Shown here: one piece after another, positions 1 to 10,207 of the stretch
Layout: each line of letters starts with the position of its first letter
How positions within the stretch are numbered: position 1 is the first letter of the stretch
From: Vibrio sp. BS-M-Sm-2
Lineage (GTDB): Bacteria > Pseudomonadota > Gammaproteobacteria > Enterobacterales > Vibrionaceae
Assembly: GCF_041504345.1 (NCBI RefSeq)
Contig: NZ_CP167894.1
Span: 3,410,001-3,474,000 of the forward strand
Direction: 5' to 3'
Length of the DNA: 64,000 nucleotides
The notes under the pieces: model-generated
Database searches by the model: none
Seen by the model: the letters and a program-made list of their open reading frames with translations, nothing else
What the model was told of the DNA's origin: nothing
Translations under genes and position numbers: made by a program

Positions 1-3000
1 ACCTGTGAGCCAAACTGAAACGATTACTTTCACAGCGGGAAGTGATGATGTGAGTCATTTCCGTATTGATACCACCCAGTTCAACACGTCGGGCGATTTG
101 AAAGCGGATGGTTTGGTGGTTCAGTTAAAAGAAGATCCTCTAAATAGCGATCATTATATTGGTTACGTTGAAAGTGGTGGTGTCCAAACCGATATTTTCA
201 CTATCACTTTTAGTAGTGTGGTGCTAGGCGAATACACGTTCACTTTATTGGAAGAGCTCGATCATCTGCCTGTGCAAGGCAACAACGATCAAATCTTCAC
301 TTTACCAGTGATCGCAGTCGACCAAGACAATACCGATTCTGTGATGAAACCTCTTACGGTTACTATTACTGATGACGTGCCAGTCATAACTGATACGACG
401 GTTGCGAGTACGTTTGTGGTTGATGAAGATGACTTGGGCTCTGTGGTTTCACAAGCGACAGGTGCATTTGTTACCACAGAAGGTGCTGACCAAGTAGAGG
501 TTTACGAACTGCGCAATATCTCTGCGCTTGAAGCGACATTGACCTCTGGAACTGAAGCGATTTCTATTACAGAAGTCACAGGAGCCGCGAACACAACCAC
601 CTATCAAGGTACGACGACAAGCGGTACTCCTATCTTCACGCTCGCGTTAGCGAATGACGGCTCTTATACGTTTACGTTGTTAGGTCCTCTAAACCATCCA
701 ACAAGCCCGAATTCCAATACCTTAACGATTCCATTCGATGTCGTTGCGGTTGATGGTGACGGTGATGACTCTAATCAATATGTATTGCCAATCGAAGTGC
801 TCGATGATGTGCCAGTAATGAGTGCGCCAACAGGTGAAACGGTTGTTGATGAAGATGATCTTGCTGGGATTGGTTCGGATCAATCCGAAGATACCTTTAT
901 TAACGGACTATTCACGGTTGATGAAGGTGCCGATGGCGTTGTTAAGTATGAACTGGTCGATGAAGACTTAGTTATCGCGGGCTTAACCTCTGATGGAGAA
1001 AGCTTAGAGTGGCTGCCTGTTTCACAAAGCGGCACAACCTTCACTTATGTTGCTCAGACGGTAACCAGCAATCAGCCTGTGTTTGAAATCATTTTTGATA
1101 CCTCAAATAACAGTTATCAATTTGAGTTGTTCAAACCACTTAAACACCCTGATGGCACGGATGAAAACACCATAGAGCTTGATTTCTCTGTCGTGGCCGA
1201 AGATTTCGACCAAGACCAGTCGAATGCTATCGATTTGAAAATTACCGTGACTGATGATGTTCCACTGGTGACAACCCAGTCGATTACTCGTCTTGAAGGT
1301 CAGGGCTATGGTAACTCCAAAGTCGACATGTTTGCCAATGCGACGGATGTGGGTGCTGATGGTGCTGTTCTGAGTCGAATTGAAGGTATTACTAGCAATG
1401 GCGCTGATATCGTTTTCCGTACAGGAAATAGTGGGCCTTACAGTGATGGTTTCGATTTAAACAATGGTAGTCAAGAGGTTCGAGTATACGAGCAGACCAA
1501 TGGAGGTGTTGATACCCGTGAACTTGGTCGATTGCGTATTAACTCAAATGGTGAGGTTGAGTTTAGAGCTAACAGTTATCTAGAGCATAACGGTGAGACA
1601 ATAGATTTCTCTATTAATGTGATTGCAACAGATGGGGATTTAGATACATCAGAAACACCATTAGATATCACTATTACAGATCGAAATTCGTCAGCTATCT
1701 CGCTGAAAGTGACTACGTTTGAGGATGCGGGTAGAGATTTAACGATACCTTACGCATCGGGTGACGAACCCGCTTTTGAGAATGATCAAGATAACCAAAG
1801 TGGTCTGCCTAATGCGCCAGCGCAAGTTGCTCTGCAAGTTAACTTATACGACCAAGATAACAATGAATCTATTGGGCAGTTGACGATTAAAAGCCCGAAT
1901 GGAGGTGACAGTCACCAAGGTACTTTTTATTACTTTGATAGTGTTAGCTCGAAGTACATTGAATTAGTGCCTCAGCCAAATGGGAGCATTATATTTGGTC
2001 CTCCTCAACTCGAACAAAGCTTTGCTCCAAATCCGAATGAACCAAGACAAACTATCGCGACGATAGAAAACCTATTTTTCGTCCCTGATCAACACGCTAG
2101 TTCAGATGAAACTGGTGGCCGAGTTCGCTATGAACTCGAAATTGATAACAATGGTTCACTGGATCACACTATCAATTCAAACTTCAGAATCGAAATTGAA
2201 GCGGTGGCGGACATCGCGACTTGGGATGACGCCAATAGCACGTATCAATATCAAGTGAATGAAGATGAAGACAATGTCACGCTGCAGTTGAATGCAGAGT
2301 CACAAGACAATAGCCAAACGGAAACCATCACTTATGAGCTTGAAGCTGTTCAAGGCGACGGCAAGTTTGAATTACTTGATCAAAGCGGCAATGTTTTAAC
2401 ACCAGTTAATGGTGTTTACGTTATCGCTGCTGCAGATATTAATAGCACTGTGGTTAACCCAATCGATAACTTCTCTGGGCAAATTGAATTCAAAGCGACA
2501 GCCATTACAGAAGAGGCACTCAACCCATACGATGACTCGGCGAATGGTGGAGCAAACGATAAGACAACTGCTCGCTCTGTCGAACAGAATATTATCATTG
2601 ATGTGACTGCCGATGCCGATCCGGGAACCTTCAGTGTTAACAGGATTCGTATTAACGAAGACAACATTGATGATCCAGATTATATCGGTCCTCTGGCTAA
2701 CAAAGATGCCTTCACGCTGGACGAAGTGATCACCATGAACGGCTCGGTGGACGCTGACGGCTCTGAAGAGTTGTTTGTTCGTATCAGCAATATTACTGAA
2801 GGTGCGGTGCTCTATTTCCTAGGGACCACGAATGTCGTTCCGACGGTCACTATTAATGGTATCGATTACCAAGAAATAGCGTATTCCGATTTAGCAAACG
2901 TTGAGGTTGTTCCAACCAAACACAGCAATGTAGATTTCACCTTCGATGTAACGGGCGTAGTCAAAGACACTGCAAACCTATCAACGGGTGCTCAAGTCGA

Positions 3001-6000
3001 TGAAGAAATCCTGGGGACTAAAACGGTTAATGTTGAGGTGAAAGGTGTTGCTGATACTCCTTATGGCGGAACGAATGGCACGGCTTGGAGTGCTATTACA
3101 GACGGCTCTGTAAATGGTGTGCAAACGACGATTCAAGAGAGCCAAAATGGCGATAGCTATGCCGAGCTTGATTTCACCGTATTGTCGGGTGAGAGAAAAC
3201 CGGAGACTGGCACCACACCATTACCGGACGATGGTTCAGAATCCATAACCGTTATCCTTTCGGGTATTCCTGATGGCGTAATTCTGGAGGATGGGGACGG
3301 TACGGTTATTGACCTTAACTTTGTCGGTTACGAAACCGGGCCGGGTGGTAGCCCTGACTTATCTAAACCTATCTATGAAGCTAATATTACTGAGGCGGGT
3401 AAAACGTCAGGGATCCGTATCAGACCTGTGGACTCTTCAACTGAGAATATTCATATTCAAGGTAAAGTGATTGTGACTGAGAACGATGGTCACACGCTTA
3501 CGTTCGATCAAGAAATTCGAGTGCTAGTCGAACCTAAAATCGATACTTCTGCGACGTACAACACGGTTACTAATGGTGATGAAGATACCGCGATCAACAT
3601 TGATTGGCATCCAGAGGGCACTGATTATATTGATGATGATGAACATTTCACCTCGATAGTCATCAGTGACATTCCGAATGATGTTGAAAGTGTTGTGGTT
3701 AATGGCGATGTTACATGGGTTTACGATGCCGCTGCAGGTACTTTAACCATCACTCCGAAGAGTGGTCAGACGGCAGAAGACTTTACTCAGATCGCGCTGA
3801 ACAATAACTTTATCCAGATAACGCCAGCTCAAGATTCGAGCACCGACTTTACGCTTAATACGGTTGTCATGATTGAAGAAAGAGATCATGAGTATGTTGA
3901 TGCAACTGATCCTGGTCAGGGGATTGCAACAGCCACAATCACGGGCTCGATTGATGTGCGTGTAAGACCGGTTGTTGAACCTGGAGATGCCGACAACAAG
4001 ATTGTTGTTTCAAACGAAAATGGCACTGGAGATCTCACTACGATTACGGCTGATGCTAATGGCGTAATTAAATTTACAACGAACAGTGATAACACATCAA
4101 TTTCGGATGAATACGTTGTCCGATACCAAGAAACAGATTTAAGCACAGTAGAAGAACAAGTCGATGAAGTGATAGTCCAGTTAACTAATACCGACGGAAG
4201 TGCGCTGTCTGATGAAGTGTTGGGACAACTCGTCGTTAACGGGGCTGCATACGAAGGTGGTGGCCGTTGGGTTGTAACCAATGAAGATGCCTTCAGCGTC
4301 AGTGCTCCTCGTGGGCTAGATTTCACCCCTGCCAATGATGCAGATGATGTCGTTACTGATTTCAATGATATCAAGATGACAATTTTCACCTTGGTATCAG
4401 ATCCTGGTGATGCTAACAATGAGACGTCTGCTCAAGTGCAACGTACGGGAGAGGTCACGCTTTCTTATCCTGAAGTGCTGACAGCCCCAGATAAAGTTGC
4501 TGCTGACATTGCTCTAGTGCCAGACAGTGTTATTGATGCCATTGAAGATACACAACTCGATCTTGGTATAGCATTAAATAGCTTGATTACCTTCTCGGGT
4601 GAAGACGACTCGACTGACCAAGTAACGATTGTTATCGACGACAGCATCACTATAAATCCAGGAACGCCAAATGAAGTTACATTCTCAATCAGCGTATCTG
4701 GCAATAGTGATATTGATTTCGTTAACGGAAAATATGTATTTGAGACAACCGTAGAACAGGGTGTTTCAACAGACTTTGCTGGGTTGCTGCTCAATTTACC
4801 TGCAGACTATTCTGGTGACTTTAGGTTGCCAATCTCGATCGTGACTAAAGACCTTCTATCGGGTGATGAGAAGACGTTAGACACAGAGGTGGTTATTAAG
4901 GTAGCACCAGATGCAGAAACGGACCCAACAATTGAAGTTAATGTTGTAGGCTCTCTTGATGATCTCTTCAATCCTGTTGATAACGACGGCCAGGCTGGAC
5001 AAGATCCAGTAGGTTACGAAGACACCTATATTCAGCTCGACTTCAACTCGACCATTTCGGATCAAGTTTCAGGTTTAGAAGGTGGTCAAGAAGAGTTTAC
5101 GTCCATTACCTTGACCTTGGATGATCCTTCGGTAGGGGCATTCTATGACGATACGGGCGCGTCATTAGGAACAACTGTGACGTTTAATCAAGCTGAAATC
5201 GCGGCTGGTGCACTCGATAACGTGCTCTTTAGGGCAATAGCGAATTATCCAACTGGAAATGATATTAACCAAGTGCAGATTAATGTCAGCGGCACAGTGA
5301 CAGATACAGCATCCTATAATGATCCTGCTTCTCCTGTAGGCACTGCAGCAGACTCAGACACTTTCAATACGAGTGTTAGTTTTGATGTTGTTCCGGTTGT
5401 CGATGATGTACTTGTCACAGGGCCGGGCAGTGACCCTGATGTGATTGAGATTACGGGTAATGAAGATCAGCCTATTTCACTGTCTGGAACAGGGCCAGTA
5501 TCTATTGCATTGACTGACCTCGATGGCTCTGAGCAGTTTGTTTCGGTTAAGTTTACAGGTGTGCCAGACGGCTTCTTGATGAGTGCAGACTCGGGTTCAG
5601 CTTACACGATAAAGAACAACGGTGGAGGTGAATGGAGTGTTCAACTACCGCAAGCCTCAGGGCTGTCATTTGACTTGAGTGAGTTGTCGATTTTACCTCC
5701 TAAAAATTTCAGTGGTACCGCTGAGTTTGGCGTTGAGGTCTTCACTCAAGAATCTTTGTTGGGTGTGCCTACTGCGGCGGCAAATCTACCAAGCTTCAAA
5801 CTGCATGTGGTACCTGTGGGCGATGATGTAGATACCAACCCAACCGATTCTGTGACAGGCAATGAAGGTCAAAACATTGATATCGAAATCAATGCGACTA
5901 TTTTGGACAAAGAACTGTCTGCAACAGGAAGTGGGACGTTTACTGAAAATGCTCCTGAAACACTTCGAGTTGAAGTGGCGGGTGTGCCTCAAGATGCTTC

Positions 6001-9000
6001 TATTTTCTATCCAGATGGCACGACATTGGCTAGCTACGATCCGGCGACGCAGCTTTGGACACTTGATGTTCCTGCTCAGTCACTCGATAAGATCGTATTC
6101 AATTCTGGGGAACATAATAGTGATACAGGCAATGCGCTTGGTATCAATGGGCCATTGCAAATTACGGTTCGCTCTGTGGATACAGACGCTGACAACACGG
6201 AATACTTAGGTACTCCAACGAGCTTTGATGTTGATTTAGTGATTGATCCTATTAACGATCAACCAACGTTTGTGAATGTCACCAATCTTGAAACGCAAGA
6301 AGACTCAAATGGTGTGGCGATTGACAACTTTAGCATCTACGACGTAGACGCTAATTTTGATAATCCGGATGCACCGTATGTACTGACGTTGGAAATTGAC
6401 CAAACATTGCCGGGAGCACAGGGCGTATTTGAGTTTACAAGCTCTCCAGATGTGACGTTTGTATTGCAACCTGATGGCTCGCTGGTGATTACGGGTAAAG
6501 AGGCCGACATCAATACGGCATTGACCAATGGAGCGGTGACCTTCAAACCAGACCCAGACCAGAATTACCTTAGTCAGGGTGGGTTAGTGACGATCAATGC
6601 AACGCTCGATGACGGTGGTAATAACGGTCTGATTGACGCGGGTGATCCGAATACCGCTCAAACCAATCAAACTACCTTCACCATTAAGGTGATGGAAGTG
6701 AATGATGCTCCGGTGGCAAACAACGTTGATCTGGGCTCGATTGCCGAGGAAGGCCAGCTTGTTATCGTTGAAGGTGATTTAATTACAGCAAGCTCTGACC
6801 TTGAAAATCATAACCTCACCGTAACGGGTGTGACCCTTACTCAAGGCCAAGGTCAATTACAGCGCTTTGAAAACGCTGGTGGTGCTGATAACGCTGCGAT
6901 TACGGGCCCATTTTGGATATTTACGGCTGCTGATGATTTCAACGGTGACGTTAAATTCGATTACAGCATCATCGATGATGGTACCACCAACGGTGTGGAT
7001 GACTTCCTAACAGACAATGCGGAAATCAGCCTTGTAGTAACAGAAGTCAATGACCAACCGGTAGCAACCAATGTTGACTTGGGTACCATGCTTGAAGAAG
7101 GTCAGTTGATCATCAAAGCTGAAGACCTGATTGCAGCGACGACCGATCCTGAGGGCGATGCCATCACCGTGACTGGAGTCGTTATCGACCAAGGTCAGGG
7201 GCAGCTTCAGAAGTTCGAAAATGTCGGTGGTGCGGACGACAACTCGATTAATGGCCCATACTGGGTATTTACGGCTGCAGATGATTATAACGGGGACGTT
7301 AAGTTCACTTATACCGTAGAAGACAATGGCACGACTAACGGTGCTGATGACTTCTTAACGGATACTGCAGAAATCAGCGTTGTGGTGACAGAAGTGAATG
7401 ATCAGCCAGTGGCAACCAATGTTGACTTGGGTACCATGCTTGAAGAAGGCCAATTGATCATCAAAGCTGAAGACCTGATTGCAGCGACGACTGATCCTGA
7501 GGGCGATGCCATTACCGTGACTGGAGTCGTTATCGACCAAGGTCAGGGACAGATTCAGAAGTTCGAAAATGCCGGTGGTGCGGATGACAACTCGATCAAC
7601 GGCCCATATTGGGTATTCACAGCAGCCGATGATTACAATGGCGACGTTAAATTCATTTACACCGTGGAAGACAATGGCACAACCAACGGGGCTGATGACT
7701 TCCTAACGGATACAGCAGAAATCAGTGTTGTGGTGCAAGGCGTTAACGATACGCCTATTGTTAATGGTGACAACGTCACTAATTTAATTGACGAAGACGC
7801 CGGTCAGTTGTTGAGTGGCATTAATGTCACTGACCCCGATTATGTTGATTCCTATGCTAATGACTTAATGACAGTCACGCTGACAGTGGATTACGGCACA
7901 TTGAATGTAGCACTCCCAGCAGGGACGACTGTGATGGTTAACGGCAACAACACCGGTTCGATCATCTTAGTCGGTACTCTTAACGATTTGAATGCTCTGA
8001 TTGATACGCCAACCAGTCCAAGTGGTGTTTACCTCGATGCGAGCTTGTCTCCAACCAATAGCATTGGATTGGAAGTCATCGCCAAAGACAGCGGTAACCC
8101 TTCTGGTATCGCGATTGAAACTGCGCCAGTGGTTTATAACATCGCGGTGACACCAGTGGCGAATGCGCCAACCTTGTCTATTGATCCGGCATTCAACTAT
8201 GTGAGAAATATTACGACCAGCTCATCTGTGGTCGCTAATAGTGGAGTCGCTTTAGTTGGAATTGTCGCTGCATTGACGGACATTACTGAAGAGTTAACGT
8301 TGAAGATCAGTGATGTTCCGGATGGTGTTGATGTAACCAGTGATGTGGGTACGGTTTCGCTGGTGGGTGATACTTGGATAGCGACCGCTGATGCGATTGA
8401 TAGTCTAAGACTCGTCGAGCAGTCATCATTAGGTAAACCGTTAACCCCGGGTAATTACACCTTGAAAGTTGAGGCGGTATCTGAAGAGGCGGACAACAAC
8501 GATATTGCGATATCTCAAAACATCGATCTGAATCTCAATATTGTTGCCAATCCAATAGATCTCGATCTGTCTTCTGAAACAGACGATGTGCAACTTTTAG
8601 CGAGTAACTTTGATACCAACCTCACTGGCGGTACTGGAAATGACCGACTTGTAGGTGGAGCGGGTGACGATACGCTGGTTGGCGGTGATGGTAACGACAC
8701 ACTCATTGGTGGCGGCGGTTCCGATATTCTAACCGGTGGCAATGGTATGGATTCGTTTGTATGGCTCAATATTGAAGATGGCGTTGAAGACACCATTACC
8801 GATTTCAATCTATCTGAAGGCGATCAGATTGACCTACGAGAGGTGTTGCCGGAACTGAAAGATGCCACTGTAAACATGACGACGCTGTTACAACATATTG
8901 ATGCAAAAGTGGATGGAAATGATGTAGAGCTAACCATCACCCCTGATGGTTTGGGCACCGCAGAGCAAGTGATTGTGGTTGAAGACCTTGCTCCTCAGCT

Positions 9001-9073
9001 AACCTTAAGTGGCACTATGCCTTCGGATATTCTGGATGCACTAGTACAGCAGAATGTGATCACTCACGGTTAA
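1..9073 (+). CDS. Giant RTX adhesin, type I secreted (5' end outside window)
   Basis: This is the C-terminal 3,000-odd residues of a very large surface or secreted adhesin. The frame is open back to base 1 and the GTG at position 5 has no ribosome binding site, so the true start lies upstream. The first ~430 residues hold repeats of about 140 residues that end in DDVPV/DDVPL motifs, like the T1SS-143 repeats of large Vibrio proteins. Many cadherin/Ig-like modules with VND-type linkers follow, including three near-identical 116-residue copies. At residues ~2875-2918 there are five glycine/aspartate nonapeptides (GGxGxDxLx type), the Ca2+-binding RTX signature. A C-terminal domain of the type I secretion target class follows (TDFNLSEGDQIDL). 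No secretion genes are in view; they may lie upstream. The protein probably mediates biofilm or surface adhesion, which is inferred from the family. Confidence 0.9.
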   Translation, partial: PVSQTETITFTAGSDDVSHFRIDTTQFNTSGDLKADGLVVQLKEDPLNSDHYIGYVESGGVQTDIFTITFSSVVLGEYTFTLLEELDHLPVQGNNDQIFTLPVIAVDQDNTDSVMKPLTVTITDDVPVITDTTVASTFVVDEDDLGSVVSQATGAFVTTEGADQVEVYELRNISALEATLTSGTEAISITEVTGAANTTTYQGTTTSGTPIFTLALANDGSYTFTLLGPLNHPTSPNSNTLTIPFDVVAVDGDGDDSNQYVLPIEVLDDVPVMSAPTGETVVDEDDLAGIGSDQSEDTFINGLFTVDEGADGVVKYELVDEDLVIAGLTSDGESLEWLPVSQSGTTFTYVAQTVTSNQPVFEIIFDTSNNSYQFELFKPLKHPDGTDENTIELDFSVVAEDFDQDQSNAIDLKITVTDDVPLVTTQSITRLEGQGYGNSKVDMFANATDVGADGAVLSRIEGITSNGADIVFRTGNSGPYSDGFDLNNGSQEVRVYEQTNGGVDTRELGRLRINSNGEVEFRANSYLEHNGETIDFSINVIATDGDLDTSETPLDITITDRNSSAISLKVTTFEDAGRDLTIPYASGDEPAFENDQDNQSGLPNAPAQVALQVNLYDQDNNESIGQLTIKSPNGGDSHQGTFYYFDSVSSKYIELVPQPNGSIIFGPPQLEQSFAPNPNEPRQTIATIENLFFVPDQHASSDETGGRVRYELEIDNNGSLDHTINSNFRIEIEAVADIATWDDANSTYQYQVNEDEDNVTLQLNAESQDNSQTETITYELEAVQGDGKFELLDQSGNVLTPVNGVYVIAAADINSTVVNPIDNFSGQIEFKATAITEEALNPYDDSANGGANDKTTARSVEQNIIIDVTADADPGTFSVNRIRINEDNIDDPDYIGPLANKDAFTLDEVITMNGSVDADGSEELFVRISNITEGAVLYFLGTTNVVPTVTINGIDYQEIAYSDLANVEVVPTKHSNVDFTFDVTGVVKDTANLSTGAQVDEEILGTKTVNVEVKGVADTPYGGTNGTAWSAITDGSVNGVQTTIQESQNGDSYAELDFTVLSGERKPETGTTPLPDDGSESITVILSGIPDGVILEDGDGTVIDLNFVGYETGPGGSPDLSKPIYEANITEAGKTSGIRIRPVDSSTENIHIQGKVIVTENDGHTLTFDQEIRVLVEPKIDTSATYNTVTNGDEDTAINIDWHPEGTDYIDDDEHFTSIVISDIPNDVESVVVNGDVTWVYDAAAGTLTITPKSGQTAEDFTQIALNNNFIQITPAQDSSTDFTLNTVVMIEERDHEYVDATDPGQGIATATITGSIDVRVRPVVEPGDADNKIVVSNENGTGDLTTITADANGVIKFTTNSDNTSISDEYVVRYQETDLSTVEEQVDEVIVQLTNTDGSALSDEVLGQLVVNGAAYEGGGRWVVTNEDAFSVSAPRGLDFTPANDADDVVTDFNDIKMTIFTLVSDPGDANNETSAQVQRTGEVTLSYPEVLTAPDKVAADIALVPDSVIDAIEDTQLDLGIALNSLITFSGEDDSTDQVTIVIDDSITINPGTPNEVTFSISVSGNSDIDFVNGKYVFETTVEQGVSTDFAGLLLNLPADYSGDFRLPISIVTKDLLSGDEKTLDTEVVIKVAPDAETDPTIEVNVVGSLDDLFNPVDNDGQAGQDPVGYEDTYIQLDFNSTISDQVSGLEGGQEEFTSITLTLDDPSVGAFYDDTGASLGTTVTFNQAEIAAGALDNVLFRAIANYPTGNDINQVQINVSGTVTDTASYNDPASPVGTAADSDTFNTSVSFDVVPVVDDVLVTGPGSDPDVIEITGNEDQPISLSGTGPVSIALTDLDGSEQFVSVKFTGVPDGFLMSADSGSAYTIKNNGGGEWSVQLPQASGLSFDLSELSILPPKNFSGTAEFGVEVFTQESLLGVPTAAANLPSFKLHVVPVGDDVDTNPTDSVTGNEGQNIDIEINATILDKELSATGSGTFTENAPETLRVEVAGVPQDASIFYPDGTTLASYDPATQLWTLDVPAQSLDKIVFNSGEHNSDTGNALGINGPLQITVRSVDTDADNTEYLGTPTSFDVDLVIDPINDQPTFVNVTNLETQEDSNGVAIDNFSIYDVDANFDNPDAPYVLTLEIDQTLPGAQGVFEFTSSPDVTFVLQPDGSLVITGKEADINTALTNGAVTFKPDPDQNYLSQGGLVTINATLDDGGNNGLIDAGDPNTAQTNQTTFTIKVMEVNDAPVANNVDLGSIAEEGQLVIVEGDLITASSDLENHNLTVTGVTLTQGQGQLQRFENAGGADNAAITGPFWIFTAADDFNGDVKFDYSIIDDGTTNGVDDFLTDNAEISLVVTEVNDQPVATNVDLGTMLEEGQLIIKAEDLIAATTDPEGDAITVTGVVIDQGQGQLQKFENVGGADDNSINGPYWVFTAADDYNGDVKFTYTVEDNGTTNGADDFLTDTAEISVVVTEVNDQPVATNVDLGTMLEEGQLIIKAEDLIAATTDPEGDAITVTGVVIDQGQGQIQKFENAGGADDNSINGPYWVFTAADDYNGDVKFIYTVEDNGTTNGADDFLTDTAEISVVVQGVNDTPIVNGDNVTNLIDEDAGQLLSGINVTDPDYVDSYANDLMTVTLTVDYGTLNVALPAGTTVMVNGNNTGSIILVGTLNDLNALIDTPTSPSGVYLDASLSPTNSIGLEVIAKDSGNPSGIAIETAPVVYNIAVTPVANAPTLSIDPAFNYVRNITTSSSVVANSGVALVGIVAALTDITEELTLKISDVPDGVDVTSDVGTVSLVGDTWIATADAIDSLRLVEQSSLGKPLTPGNYTLKVEAVSEEADNNDIAISQNIDLNLNIVANPIDLDLSSETDDVQLLASNFDTNLTGGTGNDRLVGGAGDDTLVGGDGNDTLIGGGGSDILTGGNGMDSFVWLNIEDGVEDTITDFNLSEGDQIDLREVLPELKDATVNMTTLLQHIDAKVDGNDVELTITPDGLGTAEQVIVVEDLAPQLTLSGTMPSDILDALVQQNVITHG
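6695..7738 (+). repeat. Three tandem 348-bp repeats inside the adhesin gene
   Basis: Three copies start at 6695, 7043 and 7391, each exactly 348 bp (116 codons) and each beginning with GAAGT(G/C)AATGA. Copies 2 and 3 differ by only a few residues (for example GQLQ versus GQIQ). Copy 1 is more diverged. The period and the high identity of copies 2 and 3 suggest recent duplication and possible copy-number change by recombination. Confidence 0.9.
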
Positions 9074-9094
9074 AGCGAACCATTAAACCATAAT

Positions 9095-9126
9095 GAAAGA
9101 GGCCAGCATTGCTGGCCTCTTTTTTG
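9095..9126 (+). terminator. Rho-independent terminator of adhesin gene (likely bidirectional)
   Basis: A 12-bp perfect stem (AAAGAGGCCAGC / GCTGGCCTCTTT, 9096-9107 and 9111-9122) with loop ATT is followed by a T-run. It lies 22 bp after the adhesin stop. It also sits at the end of the convergent solute-binding protein gene. Confidence 0.9.
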
Positions 9127-9148
9127 TCACTGTATAAATCGAAAAGAG

Positions 9149-9913
9149 TTACTTAAGAGAGTTGTGGATCAGGAACTCTTCTTCAACGCCTTTCAATTTC
9201 ATTTCATCCATAATGAAGTTCACGGTGTTCAACAAACGTTGTTCACCTTTTGGAATCAGGTAACCGAATTGGCTGTTGGTAAATGGTGTTTCACAGCGTG
9301 CCGCTTCAAGACGTTCGTCAGTCACTTGATAGAACAGACCTTCAGGAGTTTCTGTCACCATTACATCAACTTTACCTTCCGCAACGGCTTGCGGAACGTC
9401 TAGGTTGTTCTCGTAACGTGTGAAGCTCGCGTCTTGCAAGTTAGCATCCGCAAAAATCTCGTTAGTGCCGCCAATATTCACGCCAACACGAACAGAAGAG
9501 AGGTTCACTTTCTCAATGCTGTTGTATTGTTCTGCTTTGCCTTTCGCAACTAAGAAACACTTACCAAAGGTCATGTAGCCCTGAGTTTGTTCTGCGTTTA
9601 ACTGGCGCTGCATTTTACGTGTGATACCGCCCATCGCGATGTCGTATTTATCGCTGTCTAGGTCGGTTAGCAGATCTTTCCATGTGGTACGAACAATCTG
9701 TAATTCAACGCCCAACTGCTCAGCAACATGCTTGGCTACGTCAATGTCATAACCAGAGTAGGTTTTGCCGTCAAAGTAAGAAAAAGGTTTGTAGTCGCCG
9801 GTGGTGCCGACACGAAGTGTGCCTGATTTTTGGATGTCTTCTAGCTGGTCAGCTTGTGCGACACCAGAAAGAGCCAGAGCAATGGAAGCAAGTAATAGTG
9901 ATGTTTTTTTCAT
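9149..9913 (-). CDS. Periplasmic solute-binding protein family 3, cyclohexadienyl dehydratase-like
   Basis: 254 residues with a clear Sec signal peptide (MKKTSLLLASIALALSGVAQA). The mature part has the family 3 substrate-binding fold. The motifs LRVGTTGDYKPFSY, YDIAMGGI and GGTNEIFADANL resemble the PheC/cyclohexadienyl dehydratase branch more than plain amino-acid receptors. It could bind amino acids for an ABC importer, but no permease or ATPase gene adjoins it, or it could be a periplasmic prephenate/arogenate dehydratase. The sequence does not decide between them. It is monocistronic, with a terminator on each side of its transcription unit. Confidence 0.8.
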   Translation of the reverse strand: MKKTSLLLASIALALSGVAQADQLEDIQKSGTLRVGTTGDYKPFSYFDGKTYSGYDIDVAKHVAEQLGVELQIVRTTWKDLLTDLDSDKYDIAMGGITRKMQRQLNAEQTQGYMTFGKCFLVAKGKAEQYNSIEKVNLSSVRVGVNIGGTNEIFADANLQDASFTRYENNLDVPQAVAEGKVDVMVTETPEGLFYQVTDERLEAARCETPFTNSQFGYLIPKGEQRLLNTVNFIMDEMKLKGVEEEFLIHNSLK

Positions 9914-10145
9914 TGTAATTATCTGTTGTGTTTGTCTAGTTGTTAAAAGTAACAGAAAGAAAAGCAGAAAGAGATCAAACCATTGGAAAGTTTAAAAGAA
10001 AGTGAGATTACAAAAAATAGAGGTAAGAACACTCTGTCTGAAAGAAGGGTGTAACGGGCGTAATGGAAAGGTTTAGGGAAGGGGAGAAGACACATTAAAG
10101 TGCTATTCAGATTTTAAAGTAACAGCAAGTTTGAGTAGCAAACAA

Positions 10146-10177
10146 AAAGCCCATGTTATCGAATAACATGGGCTTCA
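10146..10177 (-). terminator. Terminator of the first symporter gene
   Basis: A 13-bp perfect stem (AAGCCCATGTTAT / ATAACATGGGCTT) with loop CGA. Read on the minus strand it is followed by TTTTTG. The rest of the 9914-10207 gap shows no gene. It holds the solute-binding protein promoter region. Confidence 0.88.
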
Positions 10178-10207
10178 TTATTGGTTTAACTTGTACTGCT
10201 AATTTAG

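Noticed and set aside
5..7. GTG as the start codon of the adhesin
   Set aside because: No ribosome binding site, frame open to base 1, and the protein begins inside a repeat, so the gene extends upstream of the window.
3916..4419. 167-codon minus-strand frame opposite the adhesin
   Set aside because: Shadow of the adhesin coding strand; serine/threonine-rich composition, no start signal or known motif.
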